This document shows positions 26,347 to 37,250 of a stretch of 64,000 nt of DNA, piece by piece (position 1 is the first letter of the stretch; each line of letters opens with the position of its first letter). The DNA is taken from NCBI GenBank assembly GCA_036768485.1, contig JAVLUZ010000145.1:16020304-16084303 (forward strand), read 5' to 3'. This stretch comes from Mermis nigrescens. Taxonomy: Eukaryota > Nematoda > Enoplea > Mermithida > Mermithidae. The notes beneath the pieces are model-generated. The model worked only from the letters and a program-made list of their open reading frames with translations, did not search any database and was not told where the DNA came from. Both the position numbers and the translations under genes were made by a program.

Positions 26347-26416
26347 GGCTAGACAGGACTAGAACTTGGGCTTCCTGGTTACCAGCGAAGCATGCTTCCA
26401 ACTACACCATCTAGCC
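26347..26416 (-). tRNA. tRNA-like sequence, possibly a tRNA-Thr(GGU) pseudogene or SINE head
   Basis: On the minus strand a 70-nt stretch has a perfect 7-bp acceptor stem (GGCTAGA/TCTAGCC), an A-box-like TGGTGTAGTTGG and a seven-base loop CTGGTAA that would give anticodon GGU. The anticodon stem has a mismatch and the T stem pairs poorly; the B box GTTCTAGTCC is near consensus. Degenerate stems argue for a pseudogene or tRNA-derived SINE. Confidence 0.4.
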
Positions 26417-26647
26417 ATAATTCAAGAAACAAACTTGACGCCTGTGATACAAGGAAGTTGGGGAGAAAGCTCCACCAGCACTAACCTCAACACAGTGCTG
26501 GCAGCTTTTTCCACAAAAGTTCATCTGAATATTCATTGCTATGCACAATATAACAAATGCAGCTTCAATTAAGCCGCGTTTGTAATCAATTTGTACTGAA
26601 ATTGGAATTCTAATTCATGCACACAAGGTTTCCTCAAACAGATTATC

Positions 26648-26850
26648 ATAGGTAGCGCGTAGCGCATACCTATATTATACTTGGAAAACTTCTACATATG
26701 CCCCCTCACAGCTATAACGGCACACATCTGAGAGGTGCGGGTTTTTTTAAAAGGTCGACAATATAAAAAACTTAGGACCCCCATTTTTCTTGTTTACACT
26801 CAATACCGAGTGCGTCATGAGTGTGTAAAGTTTACACCGAAAATTCAAAT
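26648..26850 (-). mobile_element. Palindrome-ended repeat L, copy L1
   Basis: On the minus strand it shares TCAGATGTGT, TTATAGCTGT and GGGGG, then ends in the palindromic stretch at 26648-26674 (GGTATGCGCTACGCGCTACC). The same order occurs at 51780-51939 on the + strand. The upstream limit is uncertain. Confidence 0.55.
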
Positions 26851-26988
26851 CATTTGCGGAGGGCCAATTTTTTTAGAAAGCGGTTTTCCTAATTAGTAGG
26901 TTACAAATCTGGTCTTAAAATTTCTTTACACTTATTAATTGTTGCACAGGAGTGTGAATTAGACGGTTTCTTACTATTTTCATGTTCA

Positions 26989-27088
26989 NNNNNNNNNNNN
27001 NNNNNNNNNNNNNNNNNNNNNNNNNNNNNNNNNNNNNNNNNNNNNNNNNNNNNNNNNNNNNNNNNNNNNNNNNNNNNNNNNNNNNNNN
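26989..27088. other. Assembly gap (100 N)
   Basis: A run of exactly 100 N, a placeholder of unknown true length. It could hide the first SDR exon. Confidence 1.
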
Positions 27089-27120
27089 GTTACTAAAAAT
27101 AGAATTCTGGGGGTCTACAG

Positions 27121-27828
27121 CATACGTGGGCAGCAATAAAAGGTTCTAGTATACAATTTATCCCCCAGCGCTTTTTAGCCGATGCATATAAGCTACAGTA
27201 ACCAAAGTTTACAAGGAGATAGCTATAAGCCTATTGTACTAATCTGGCAAAATTGATGAACTTACGGTGTAAACTTACTGCTTTGAAAATAAAAAAAAAT
27301 TAAAAATAAAAAACTCACTTTACTTTACTTTAAACTTACTTTAAACTTACTTTTGATGTAGGATGTTGATTAAGTTACAAAAAACTGCTTTGTTTGAAAC
27401 CCACCGAATCGTTTACAATTTTTAGATGCCGTTAGTACGTTGTTAACTGTGAGTGTAAAGCAGTAAATTTACACCGTAAGTTAATCAGTTTTGCCAGATT
27501 AGTACAACAGGCTTATAGCTATCTCCTTGTAAAGTTTGGTTACTGTAGCTTATATGGATCGGCTAAAAAAAGCTGGGGGGTAAATTGTATTCTAGATCCC
27601 AAGAAAATTCTGGGGTGCAAGATTTTTTGAAGATCGAAAAATGGCCTTAAAAATGGTGGTATGGTGAAAAAACACCATTTTTCGACGTTTCTCATCGAGC
27701 ACTATCCATTGGCATCAAAACATTGCGAATAAAACGAAAAAAAATTTCAAAAATTGAATTCTGGGGGTATTTTGGTTTCTCGGGGGGGGAGTGCATACCC
27801 CTCAAAGCCCCCTTCACGCCCAGGTGTG
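27121..27828 (+). mobile_element. Family A hAT-like MITE, copy A9, split by a foldback element
   Basis: CATACGTGGGCAGCAA at 27121-27136 is the A start. The rest (AAGAAAATTCTGGGG to CGCCCAGGTGTG) resumes at 27601 and ends at 27828. The intervening piece is foldback D. Confidence 0.8.
27142..27600. mobile_element. Foldback element D
   Basis: Two inverted arms of about 140 bp (27142-27285 and 27459-27600) share CTAGATACAATTTA-type ends, GGAGATAGCTATAAGC and ACTTACGGTGTAAA. They are separated by an AT-rich loop containing CTTTACTTTACTTTAAACTT. It interrupts A9. No coding sequence; the superfamily is unknown. Confidence 0.75.
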
Positions 27829-28205
27829 GACAGTAATCTGGGGGTTTAGCAATTGGGGATACAAAACCCACGCCATGTGTGGTCGCAGGTTGAAGAATCT
27901 ACAGGATGGTCGTTTTTGTTCAGATCACGAAAAAGTAAAGCACGGTCTTGGAACATATATCTCCAATTTATCATAGCATTCATAACATACGTGCTATTTT
28001 TGAATATTTTTTATTATCTTTATTTTCCTTCGTCTATTTGTATGTATCAATCTTCATCATTGTTGTCTATTATATGTGATTTTTCATCTTTCTAGTCTTG
28101 CATATGTATGTATGTACCTGCCTTATCGTTCGCTTTATCAAAACCAAGCGGAACTTGTCTTTATTATCTCATTTTTCCGTCTTTATGATAGGCTGAGCAT
28201 TATAG

Positions 28206-31200
28206 GAGCCGGCCAAGGTATTGGAAAAGCCCTGTGCCTCAGGATGTGCGATAAGAAAGCCGAAGTAGTCGCACTCGATAAAAACAAGAAACAGCTGGAC
28301 GATCTTGTGAATGAAGTGCCGAAAGGTCAATCAATCGTTCAAGTGCATTTTGATCTGAATCAAAGCGAAATCGGTTCGGAAATGTTCGAAAAAAAATTGT
28401 CTCCATTAGCGCCATTTCATTACTTGGTCAACAATGCGGGCGTTCTAATCAATGACGAGGATTTTTTTGGCATAAAATCCGTCTCTTTTGATCATATATT
28501 CAACGTCAACCTGCGCTCGCCCTTATTTCTAACCCAGTTTGTTGCGAGGTAAACTATTTTTCTAAAATCAGCTGTTCGGCGATTTTGAGCGGACGAAACG
28601 TTTTTTGCATCATATCTGAATACAAAAACAGTTATAATATCAAGGTTGTGCTTTTTTACTCAAAAAACGCCCTATATTGATCAATTTATATATTTTGTAA
28701 TTTTAAAACGATGTAATGCAGTCAAAATTGACTAAAAATGCTTCGAAAATGCGGTATTACCACGGAAAAAGCGTTTTATAGTCTATTCTGACGATTTTCG
28801 TCGTTTGAACAGCAGAAAAATCGTGAACACTATAAAGATCAAATTAAAACATGCACATACTTGCGGAAAACTGCTAATTTAGATAGAAAGACTCAAGGAA
28901 AGGAAAGCACAAACTTGTTCGAAGCTCTTGAACGAAATTTCTCGCCTCAATTATCCGTATAACGCCAGGATTGTTGCTTAGACGTAGATAGCATTGAAAT
29001 ATAGCTCGTATTTAAAGGAGCGATCGAAAGATCACTGTAGACGGCCTACGTGCTCGTTTCTTCGTAAATCGTGTTTTAGCTTCGAAATCTAAAGTTTTCG
29101 ATACTAGACAATTATGTTTTATGCTGTTTTTCCATAATTAGCTTTTTTCTGAGGAAAACGAAGTCGTAATATTGATGAAGTCTCTGTCTTGGCGCGTTTG
29201 GAGGCTTCCGTCTGTACACGAAAGTTAGTAATGTCCCAAAAGACTTTATAAAGAAATAACGTAGTGTTTCAAAATCCCTAAGACGCTAAAATCGATTCTC
29301 TAAACGTCCATCGGAATAAAGTACTGCATAGTCAAGAAGTGAGCACACCCAGCACACCCAGCACACCACACTCAATTTTTGAAATTTTTTAAATTTTTTC
29401 GCAATTTTTTGATGCCGATGGATAGTGCTCGATGAGAAACGTTGGAAAATGGTGTTTTTTCGCCATACCCCAATTTTTAAGGCTATTTTTTACCTTTGAA
29501 AAATATTGTACCCCCAGAATTTTGGTGCCGCCCACCCTTGGTGAGCAGTCCTCTTTCAATTTTTCTGCTCAAGAATCACAAATGCTAACGGTAGGATTAC
29601 GTACGTACGTATGTACGTACGTAAGCAAAAATTAACATTTTATGGATAAAAAATCGTAAATTGTGCACTAATTTATTGTTAACGACAAAGAATTGTGATA
29701 GTCTTCAGTTGTTCAACATTAGAATAACTAAAGCACATGTTCTTTTGTACTTTAAATGTATTTTTAATGTAGTTATAGATAGGCAGTCACTTAGAGAAAA
29801 ATAAGACAAGAAACACTGATGTTTGAATTCTGCATAATCAGCTCGTTTTGCTCAAAAAGCGTGAAAACTGTAACCAATGTGCATGAATAGCAAGCACACT
29901 GCTTACATTGTGTTTTTATCATGCGTTCTAATTTTTTTCGCTTGTTCTGAACATTTTAAGGTCGATGGTTTCTAATGGTATAAAAGGATCTGTGGTAAAT
30001 ATGTCGTCACAGGCTTCTAAACTATACTTTCCCATGCAATGTGCCTACAGCACTTCAAAAGCGGCCTTAGATTCGTTAACTAAAAGCGTAGCTGTGGAAC
30101 TTAGCCGCCATGGTATTCGTGTAAATTCAGTCAATCCTACTGTGGTAAGCATACATTGCTGTGGGGAAAGGGAAGTTTTGTAGTCAGACTCGCATAATCC
30201 TAAAAACTTCCAGAATTCGAAAGACCCCAAAATAAAATTTTTAACATTTTTTCTGTATTTCTTCGCGATTTTTTATGCTACTGGCTTGAGTTGATAAGAA
30301 ACGTCGAAAAATTGTGTTTTTAACATCTACCACCAATTATTCGACACTCTATTGATTTGAACATTTTGGACACCAGACTCCGCAGAATTTATGCACGGTA
30401 TTAATTTAGCTAATGAACATGTGTTTTATTCGTTCGTCTTCCAGGCAATAATGACATCTTACTGAATATCAAATCTGTGAAATAAAACTCTTTTACGAGG
30501 ATTAATAATAATTTTTTTATAATATGATTTATTTCGGCCTGTCAACGTATTCCTGTTATGAATAATTCTCAGCTTTTTTGCTGCTGCATGGTTTCAATTG
30601 CTACTTCTTTTTTAAAATGTTAAACTTTACTTTTGACGCTACTCTATTCGGAATCATTTCTTTTTTAAGTTTGGCGGCATCTGAAAAATATTGCTAGTGG
30701 GAATCTTTTGAGTCTAGAAATAACTTTTAAGAATTTTCACTGACGGCAAAATGGACGATTTACGGTAACCGACCAGTCATGCACCTGAGAAATTTCGAGA
30801 GATTTCGGGGAATTCACTAGAAGGAATAAGGCAAAATGAAGACAGAAAATTGATGAAAATCAAGCATTTTCTACAAAAAATGCTTTGACCAGAAACTTTG
30901 GATTAACAGTTTTTTTATGACATTTTCGCATTTATATCAGTTTTGAGGTCATTTTGGCTCAAATAAGTCTTTGGCTGAAGCCCAGACCGGCTGACCCTCC
31001 CCGAGACCAGTCAAGTTGTCCATTTATGGCGGTGACTACAATGATTGGATCCATAATCACTCTAAGCTGTTCTAACAAACAGATCTTGATAAACCTATAA
31101 TCTTACTCTTCAAGGACCGGAAAGATTGGTATTTTATAGGCACCTGACTTTGCATAATGAGGTAACTTGTTTGCGCAAAGCATAAAATTTACGTATTCTG

Positions 31201-31594
31201 GAAGCAAAGCTGGACAGAACTTTCTAACCTCGAAAGTTGATCCCGAAACGTGCTGCCTTTATACAGATTTTTCCCTGTCTTCCATATAGGTACTGCTCAA
31301 AAACTGCGCGTTTCTGTGTTTTGTCCATCTATTACTTTTTCTATCTCATTCTTTTTCGTTTTTTTCTCGATTTTTTTTACTTATTTTTCTGTGATGCTGC
31401 AGGTGAATAATACGATCATGGGTGCCCATGCCTGTTGTACGCCGGACCGACACAAACGTTTTCTCGATGAAATTCCTTTGGGTCACTTCGCCGAGGTCGA
31501 TGACGTTGTCGATGCCGTTATGTTCTTGCTGAGCGATCAGAGTAGAATGATAACCGGCCATTGTTTGCCAGTAGATGGCGGTGCTACGATTTGA
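28206..31594 (+). CDS. DCXR: Short-chain dehydrogenase/reductase, dicarbonyl/L-xylulose reductase type (three exons seen, first coding exon missing)
   Basis: Exons are 28206-28548, 29961-30144 and 31403-31594 (stop TGA), joined by GT-AG introns: donors GTAAAC and GTAAGC, acceptors after TTATAG, TTTTAAG and CTGCAG. Seen: the cofactor loop GAGQGIG at the start, LVNNAGV in the middle of the first exon, catalytic Ser in NMSSQAS, Tyr and Lys in YSTSK, then [22 protein letters not shown] and a C-terminal VDGG. These are the Rossmann fold and the Ser-Tyr-Lys triad of classical SDRs. The NPTV and IPLGxFAEV segments are typical of NADPH-dependent L-xylulose/dicarbonyl reductases, which are cytosolic and about 244 residues long. 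Roughly 240 residues are present, so only about 10-15 N-terminal residues are missing. Their exon was not found and may lie in the gap at 26989-27088. Starting the exon at 28206 (phase 1) lets a preceding exon supply the Thr-Gly of TGxxxGxG; a start at 28192 would give Ile-Gly. Exact substrate is inferred. Confidence 0.85.
29347..29540 (-). mobile_element. Family A hAT-like MITE, copy A10, in the first SDR intron
   Basis: Flanks GTGAGCAC (29339-29346) and GTGAGCAG (29541-29548) match at 7 of 8. The 5' end on the + strand is replaced by repeats of CCCAGCACA, so it is a deletion derivative. Confidence 0.75.
29598..29627. repeat. (ACGT)n microsatellite
   Basis: GTACGTACGTATGTACGTAC in the first SDR intron. 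Confidence 0.9.
30190..30400 (-). mobile_element. Diverged A-type element in the second SDR intron
   Basis: The A-type core GAAACGTCGAAAAATTGTG and the ACATCTACCACCAATT remnant of the internal hairpin are recognisable; the ends are not. Confidence 0.5.
30777..31020 (+). mobile_element. Family F element in the second SDR intron
   Basis: CATGCACCTGAG start, ATAAGGCAAAATGAAG, TGAGGTCATTTTGGCTCAAA and GCCCAGACCGGCTGACCC are F blocks. Confidence 0.6.
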
Positions 31595-32061
31595 TGATTA
31601 TGGGCTAAAAATCGTGAAAATACGGTGTAGTCATATTTTTATCTTGGCCTCACGCAAATGCTGCTGAGTGAAAATATTATGTAAATTTTGTTGCAGTGCT
31701 TTGGTGTTTGTCATGTGAATATTGAACACGATCGCGTGGTATAAAATGATTTAGAGTCTATAATATGACAAAATTCGAAAAGCCATCAAGAATTAAATCC
31801 GATGCTGTTTTTGTGACTGGTCAAGGTCAAAGATCATCCTATAATTCGATATACTGTTTAATACCATTTCTGCCGTATTCGCTTAATCCACTTTTGTAGT
31901 CAGTCACTTTAGACTATTTCAAAAAGCTCTTCAAGAAATACAAAAGACTACAGATAAGTTTAGCGTCCTTAAAAAAGTTGAAAAAGCTCTTTGAAAAACA
32001 TAATTGAACGAGCATAAAGAATAGCTATAAAACCTGGATGCGCACATGTACATATATATGT

Positions 32062-32200
32062 AGTAGCAAAGAAAAACGCTCCGATGGAACAAAAAAGACG
32101 AATATACTTGGGACTCTGGATTATTGAGGATGTGAAAGGAGGGAACTGGATTATTGAGGATGTGAAAGGAGGGAACTAGGAAAAAGCTACCTATGTAAGT
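32062..32200 (+). mobile_element. Foldback K, single end
   Basis: Matches the left arm of K at 47741 (GCTCCGATGGAACAAAAAAG, then GGAAAAAGCTACCTATGT). It contains a perfect 30-bp tandem duplication (about 32117-32146 and 32147-32176). Confidence 0.65.
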
Positions 32201-32212
32201 AGTTAGGCCTGC

Positions 32213-32330
32213 TTCCCTAGGGCGCAACGTTATAACATAGCCTGTGTTATAGCATAGGCGGAGGGGGCGTGGCTTTCTCGCTCAGGGAGCAATGCTGTAG
32301 CATAGGCTGTGTTGTAGAATAGGGAACATG
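32213..32330. repeat. Repeat J, copy 1 (two related units)
   Basis: The units GCAACGTTATAACATAGCC and GCAATGCTGTAGCATAGG are related to each other. The pair is repeated at 33765-33880. TATAACATAGCCTGTGTTATA is self-complementary. Confidence 0.6.
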
Positions 32331-32389
32331 TCCAGACCTGCCCTAGTGGGGTCGGGGTGGGGTGGGGGTGGTCTAGGGGGTGGGGCCCC

Positions 32390-32830
32390 CCCAACATGCC
32401 CAGACACGCCTGGACTTGCCCAAAATTTTTCCCTAGGGGGGAAATTCAAAAGTGTACCAAACCAAAAGGTGGGTCACCCCATTAGTGGTGTAAAGTGTAA
32501 AGTAATGTGTAAAGTGTAAACCAGGGTGTCAGGAGAGCCTACCCAGACGTGCCCAAACATGCCCAGACTTGCCCAAAATATTCCCCGGGGAATTTTCAAA
32601 AGTGTAAACTATAGTTTTTTCAGGCTTAAACATACCCAAAATTGTCCCAGGGTGAAAATTTTTCCCAGGGGGAAAAGGGCGAAGTGACCCAGAGTGATGT
32701 AAAGTGTAAAGTAGTAGTGTAAAGTACATTTTTCAGGTCTTAATGTGCCCAGACTTGCCCCTCAAATGTTCCCAGGGGGAAATTCAAAAGTGTAAACTTG
32801 TAGTGTAAAGTGTATAGTTGTTTACATTTT
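32390..32830. repeat. Degenerate tandem repeat with CCCAGACTTGCCC and GTGTAAAGTGTAAA
   Basis: At least three units of roughly 150-200 bp alternate a CATGCCCAGACTTGCCC box, a TTCCCAGGGGGAAA box and runs of GTGTAAAGTGTAAA. Confidence 0.7.
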
Positions 32831-32835
32831 TTCAG

Positions 32836-32940
32836 GAAGAAGAGCGGGATGAAGAACTGTTGCAACGGTCGGGCGCCTTGTCGGGGCGCAATGGGATTAA
32901 GCCACTCGGTGGCGAACTAAGACCCGACCATTTTTACTTT
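32836..32940 (+). CDS. Possible orphan exon in a repeat region
   Basis: A strong acceptor (pyrimidine run then TTCAG at 32831-32835) is followed in phase 0 by about 35 open codons beginning EEERDEELLQRSGALSG. The DEELLQRSG stretch loosely recalls a motif upstream of the beta-propeller in nucleolar UTP18-type WD proteins, but the rest does not match and no neighbouring exon was found. It follows directly on a GTGTAAA-rich repeat. No clear donor is seen; GTGTAT after 32950 is one option. It could be a captured exon fragment. Confidence 0.2.
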
Positions 32941-33226
32941 ACACATACGTGTATAATAACTAAAATCTGTAATTATTATCTTTTTCTCTATTTTAATTAT
33001 GTTTATAAGCCTGTGAACAATTATTTATTTATAGTCTAGGTCCGTGGTCTACTGCATCTGTAATCATTCAGAGGTTAGACCACCGATCTAGACTAGAAGT
33101 TCAACCCCAATTTCCAAGCCGTTTTTCACTTTTTTATTCACTGAAAAACTCTTTACACACATGTAATATGTAATAACTGGCTCGGATCACGGTTACATAT
33201 AGTAGAAGAACGGCTGGGACTTAGTT

Positions 33227-33535
33227 TTAAAGCACTATATAGCAAAGTATATGCTCATCAATTGATCGTTCATGAAAGTATGCATAATATTGTTTTGCTT
33301 GCTCGCTAAAATTTTGCCATAAATTAGCAAGAGCATGAAAGTCGTGGAGTGTGAAACATTGTTTAACAAGTTTGCAAAAATTAGTAAAGGCCTCGGCATC
33401 ATATTCTATTAAAGTTTGTTTGTAGTCAGCACTCATTGAAGACCAAAAATAATTGCCTAGGGCTGTGGTGGATGCTTTTTCTAGGCGAAGCAAGTGCATT
33501 AAGAAATGATTATAAGTATTTCGTCCTTGATCCAT
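33227..33535 (-). CDS. Unrecognised minus-strand ORF (102 codons), same cluster
   Basis: The frame begins MDQGRNTYNHFLMHLLRLEK and is predicted by eye to be mostly helical, with balanced hydrophobic and charged residues and few low-complexity runs, unlike the simple-sequence ORFs elsewhere in the window. It lies about 700 bases downstream of the other two minus-strand frames. The intervening 33600-34130 is GC-rich. Possibly a further remnant of the virus-like element; function unknown. Confidence 0.25.
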   Translation of the reverse strand: MDQGRNTYNHFLMHLLRLEKASTTALGNYFWSSMSADYKQTLIEYDAEAFTNFCKLVKQCFTLHDFHALANLWQNFSEQAKQYYAYFHERSIDEHILCYIVL

Positions 33536-33764
33536 GTTTATGATCGTATAAAGTTTTAAGGAAAAAATTAGTATTTATAGCCTAGGAAAATGCAAAAAAC
33601 TGTGGGTAAATTTCTCCATCGTACAGGTTTGAACACGTCTGAGCAAGTTCCGGGGGAGGGGGTCCCTATATAAGTAGGGGGCACAACCCCGAAATTTCAT
33701 TCTGCCAAAAATGAAGGTCTGCAAATTACAAAAGATATTCCAAACTTTACCCCTGTGTCCCTAG

Positions 33765-33880
33765 ATCGCAACGTTATAACATAGCCTGTGTTATAGCATA
33801 GGCGGAGGGGCTCACAATCTGCTCCCTGGCTTTCTCAGGGCGCAATACTGTAGTGTAGGCTGTGTTGTAGCATGGGGAGG
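33765..33880. repeat. Repeat J, copy 2
   Basis: Same order of units as at 32213-32330, with a short extra CTCACAATCTGCTCC segment inside. Confidence 0.6.
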
Positions 33881-34255
33881 AGGGGTCGCGCGCCAGCCCA
33901 GGGCCAGGGGCCCAGGGCCAGGGGAGGGGGGAAATTTCCCTGGGGAAATAACTCAAGAACCAGCGGTCGGATCGGACTAAAAATTTCAGGGTATGTTAAG
34001 AATATGTTAAGTATGGTATGTACAAAATTTTAGCGCGCAATGTACAGTATGTCGATTTTTTGTTTACACTGCTCCCAAGAAAAATTGTGTGCACGCGCTT
34101 AGGCAGGGGTCCAGAGTCAGATAGGGGACACTCCCGGGCTTAAATATGGAATAATTGTATTGCTATTTTGGCTGCAGAATTATGCTGTAAAATATCGTTT
34201 TTAATAAAGCGAATAATGTAGAGGATGGTTAGAGTGCATAAAATTGCAATACAAC

Positions 34256-34591
34256 TCAGAATCTCATTAGAAATTGCACCAAGCTCTTCTGTATGTAAGC
34301 ATTTTTGTTACTTTCTAGGCACCTTCCCTCAACATTAATTCCGTTGAAATTTTCATCAATTTTCAAACAGCTTTTACATTTAGGTACAAATTTCATAGAC
34401 TCAAGTTTTGGAAAACAGGTGGTTAAATTCTTCCAATCAGAAACTTGAAAATCGCAGCTGTCTCTCAAAATCATGTTTTGAACTGATCTTGGAAGCCTAC
34501 TATAGTCTGCTAAATTGTGACACACTATGGTAGACTCATTTGCATAATGATCACAGTTTGGGTCAAACCCATATGTAAAATGTAAAATCAC
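34256..34591 (-). CDS. Unrecognised minus-strand ORF next to the capsid remnant
   Basis: An open frame of 111 codons starts nine bases after the capsid-like frame ends, on the same strand, as in a compact viral-type gene cluster. The product contains several cysteines (a CKSC pair near the C-terminus and single Cys around residues 13 and 24) and a leucine-containing middle part. It matches no family I know. It may be another gene of the same virus-like element or a chance frame. Confidence 0.3.
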   Translation of the reverse strand: MILHFTYGFDPNCDHYANESTIVCHNLADYSRLPRSVQNMILRDSCDFQVSDWKNLTTCFPKLESMKFVPKCKSCLKIDENFNGINVEGRCLESNKNAYIQKSLVQFLMRF

Positions 34592-34599
34592 AATTGTTT

Positions 34600-35131
34600 T
34601 TATAGCCGATACCTGAAATGCAATTTGACAATTGTTTTGCCAAATTCAAAAGGCACAGGTTTATCTTGATCACTTTTAATATTCACTTCAATGGTATTGA
34701 ATGATTTTTTGAGCACAGATATATAATGCGGACTGATATATGCATGATTAACAATATCCATATATTTTCCTTCTATATTCACAACCTGCAGAAGCGGTGC
34801 AAAATCATTTCCAACGATTTGAGGCTCAACTATATCGCAATATACGTAAAAGTTATGCATTCCACCCAGCATGTCGAGGTGAATGGTGCGCAACTATGTT
34901 TAATTCTTTTTTGACAGTATAATCTATATTGCTAAGCTGGTTCTCTAGAAATCCTAGCATATACATTAAATGCTTTGTCAGCTTTACACTTTGAATATAT
35001 CCAGTATTGATTGTTAAGTGACAAAATTTCCTATTTTCATCATACTTTATGCCAAAATATTGCATGTAATCAAATTTGTCTATTTGGCTGACCGTTTTTA
35101 TTCCATTTCTCATGGCCTTGTATAAGGTCAT
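34600..35131 (-). pseudogene. Polinton/Maverick-type capsid protein fragment (F54H12.2-like), frameshifted
   Basis: Two overlapping minus-strand frames, about 35131 down to 34853 and 34893 down to 34600, form one degraded coding region with a frameshift near 34860-34890. The second frame contains YVYCDIVEPQIVG, then APLL, then KPVPFEFGKTIVKLHFR. This pattern is familiar from proteins annotated F54H12.2-like, which belong to Polinton (Maverick) elements and are regarded as capsid components of these virus-like transposons. The first frame would be the preceding jelly-roll part. Only a C-terminal portion is present. No polymerase B, integrase, protease or packaging ATPase was seen nearby. The exact capsid class (major or minor) is uncertain. 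Confidence 0.6.
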
Positions 35132-35141
35132 GTATATTTAA

Positions 35142-35320
35142 ACTAGTGGAAAAATGCTCGAAGAGCACTAAAAGTTATATGTTTGCGTTTGTTGGAAGAG
35201 TCAAAAGTGGAATACAAGCAGTATTTAGTAACATTAACGCGACAAACAATATCAAAATTCACCAATAAAAATGTACACAATCAACCCAAAATCAAACATA
35301 TCTCCGCCTTTTTTCATGAT
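35142..35320 (+). repeat. Left arm of a perfect 179-bp inverted repeat
   Basis: Identical, base for base as far as I can compare by eye, to the reverse complement of 38141-38319. It begins ACTAGTGGAAAAATGCTCG and ends TTTTTTCATGAT. It lies 10 bp from the start of the capsid-like frame. Confidence 0.9.
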
Positions 35321-36313
35321 CAACTGTCAAAATTACAGCCGTGCTTAGATGACGAAACGGGCGCCCGCAGAGAGCTACATACTAAGATTAAGGGCCTCTA
35401 AAATCGCTAAAAAGTTGAAGTACATGCCATATACAATTCCTTTGTTGGCGGCCCTCATAGAATAACTATATTTTTATGAATCAAATGAAAAGGCTGTGAC
35501 AGAAATTATTGAGTTGATTTTTCAATATACTCAATTAACAGGCCCTAATGTTAAGTTTGGATTGTTTTCGATAAAGCAGAATTTTAGTGAAATTTTCAGA
35601 TTTCTTTCAACAGATAGGCCTTGAAGATATCGAAAGATAATTAATCATACCAATCATTTAATTACACTCTTAGCTGGTATTAAGCATGATCCTGCTGGGC
35701 AAAGCTGAAAATTCTTGCTAATCAAGTAAAGATATATTAACTTTGCCACTAGCCTCTGTTAAGCAAATAAAACCCACATTCCAACACAACAATCTATAAG
35801 AAGACAAAATTGAAAATTGACATATGTATAGTGGAAAATACTGCAATCGTTACAGAAGTCGAGAAATCATAGATCTGGGCGCTTAATTTAACTCCAGTGT
35901 GAATTTAACCCTCGAGGGTTAAGTGAATTGTATATTATACTTATATCCGCTTTCTGAATGAAAGGGTTAAATCGATAAGGGTTAACTTTTTTCATTTTAT
36001 TTTGTAAAAATTAACTGTGATACAGATCAGGATTATTTCTGCAAACTGTTTGGTCTTTCATGGTTTGGTATTGTATGAGTATAAGAATTCTAAGGAGGTT
36101 TAAATTTTGTGCTGTGAGAAAAGTGAATTCAATTCGTAACATATTTGATGTAAAATGAAATGCAGATTTCACAATTTTCGATGTTTTTAATAACACTGTC
36201 AAAATCAGGAAATCGTCAATTTTTTATTTTTATTTTTTATAAAAATTCTGAGCCTGTCTATCATTTCATTATACACGCTCAATTTTGAGTTTGATTCCAT
36301 TCTTGAATATATG

Positions 36314-36870
36314 CAGTGGCACATTCAAGAGGGAGCTACTGGGTGTCGCGGCTGCCCCTCCCATTGGTGGCGAAATAGAGAATGGATATTTATTGTGCAA
36401 CAATTTCAGGTCGTCAACTGTCATAATTCCATATATTTAACACCAATACAAGCATTTCTTACATTTATTCACTTTTTTGATCGAGCCATATTTTGTAATT
36501 TTCTTCTATTTTTTCGCACGCTAATCTAAAAATTGTATTATACACTAAATGCTCAAAGGTAACAGAAAATAACGAATAATTCGAGTCTTAAAACGTCTTT
36601 CTGTTGAAATTCAACGAATTTTTCGGGGCTTCGCACCAAGTTTTAGCTAAAATTAAAGAAATTTAAACATTTTTTGCACAAAATTGTTTGAACTTGTAAA
36701 ATTTCTTGCAAAATTTCTATACCACTAAACATGTTGACTAAAAATTCACAGGATAAAACAGCAAAGAAGCGTTAGTTTGCAAGTGAGTGCATGGGTTTTT
36801 TATTTATGACTCTTTTGGAAAACTTAGAGTACGGACCACCTCTCCCTACAAAAATCCCCCGTTACTAACT
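36314..36870 (-). mobile_element. Family B hAT MITE, diverged copy B4
   Basis: CGCGGCTGCCCCTCCCATTGG near the left end and GGGGCTTCGCACC inside match B2. The right terminus is altered and no target duplication is evident. Confidence 0.6.
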
Positions 36871-37177
36871 GAACATTATGTAGTTTATAAAGTAGGTCGA
36901 ACTCAATACGTTCGTTTCAAGTAAAATTCCAATAGTAATAAATGCGAGGTATGCTTGCGCATTCTGGGATTATTCAGATGTTTTGAAATATTGATTAGTT
37001 GTGTGCAATGCAAAATTGCAACTGGCTATACCTACAAATGCCATGCATAGGTACACGAATGTGTGAACACATTGAATGCATGAAATACTTAACCCTTGGG
37101 CGTTAATTTAACCCCTGAGAGTTATTAACCATAGGGTTAAATTTCATTCGGAAACCACAAAATAGCAGCAAAATTCA

Positions 37178-37250
37178 TTTTTGGAGGGTTCTATCGATTT
37201 TTTTGGAAGGAGGATTTGCCGAATTCTCAGGATCCCGACCATAGATGGGC
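37178..37250 (-). mobile_element. Family E fragment
   Basis: GGGTTCTATCGATTTTTTTGG and CCATAGATGGGCA are E-type pieces; most of the element is missing. Confidence 0.35.

Noticed and set aside
33045..33120. tRNA-like sequence with B-box-like AGTTCAACCCC
   Set aside because: No proper cloverleaf: the inverted GTGGTCTA/TAGACCAC arms are in the wrong place for acceptor or D stems.
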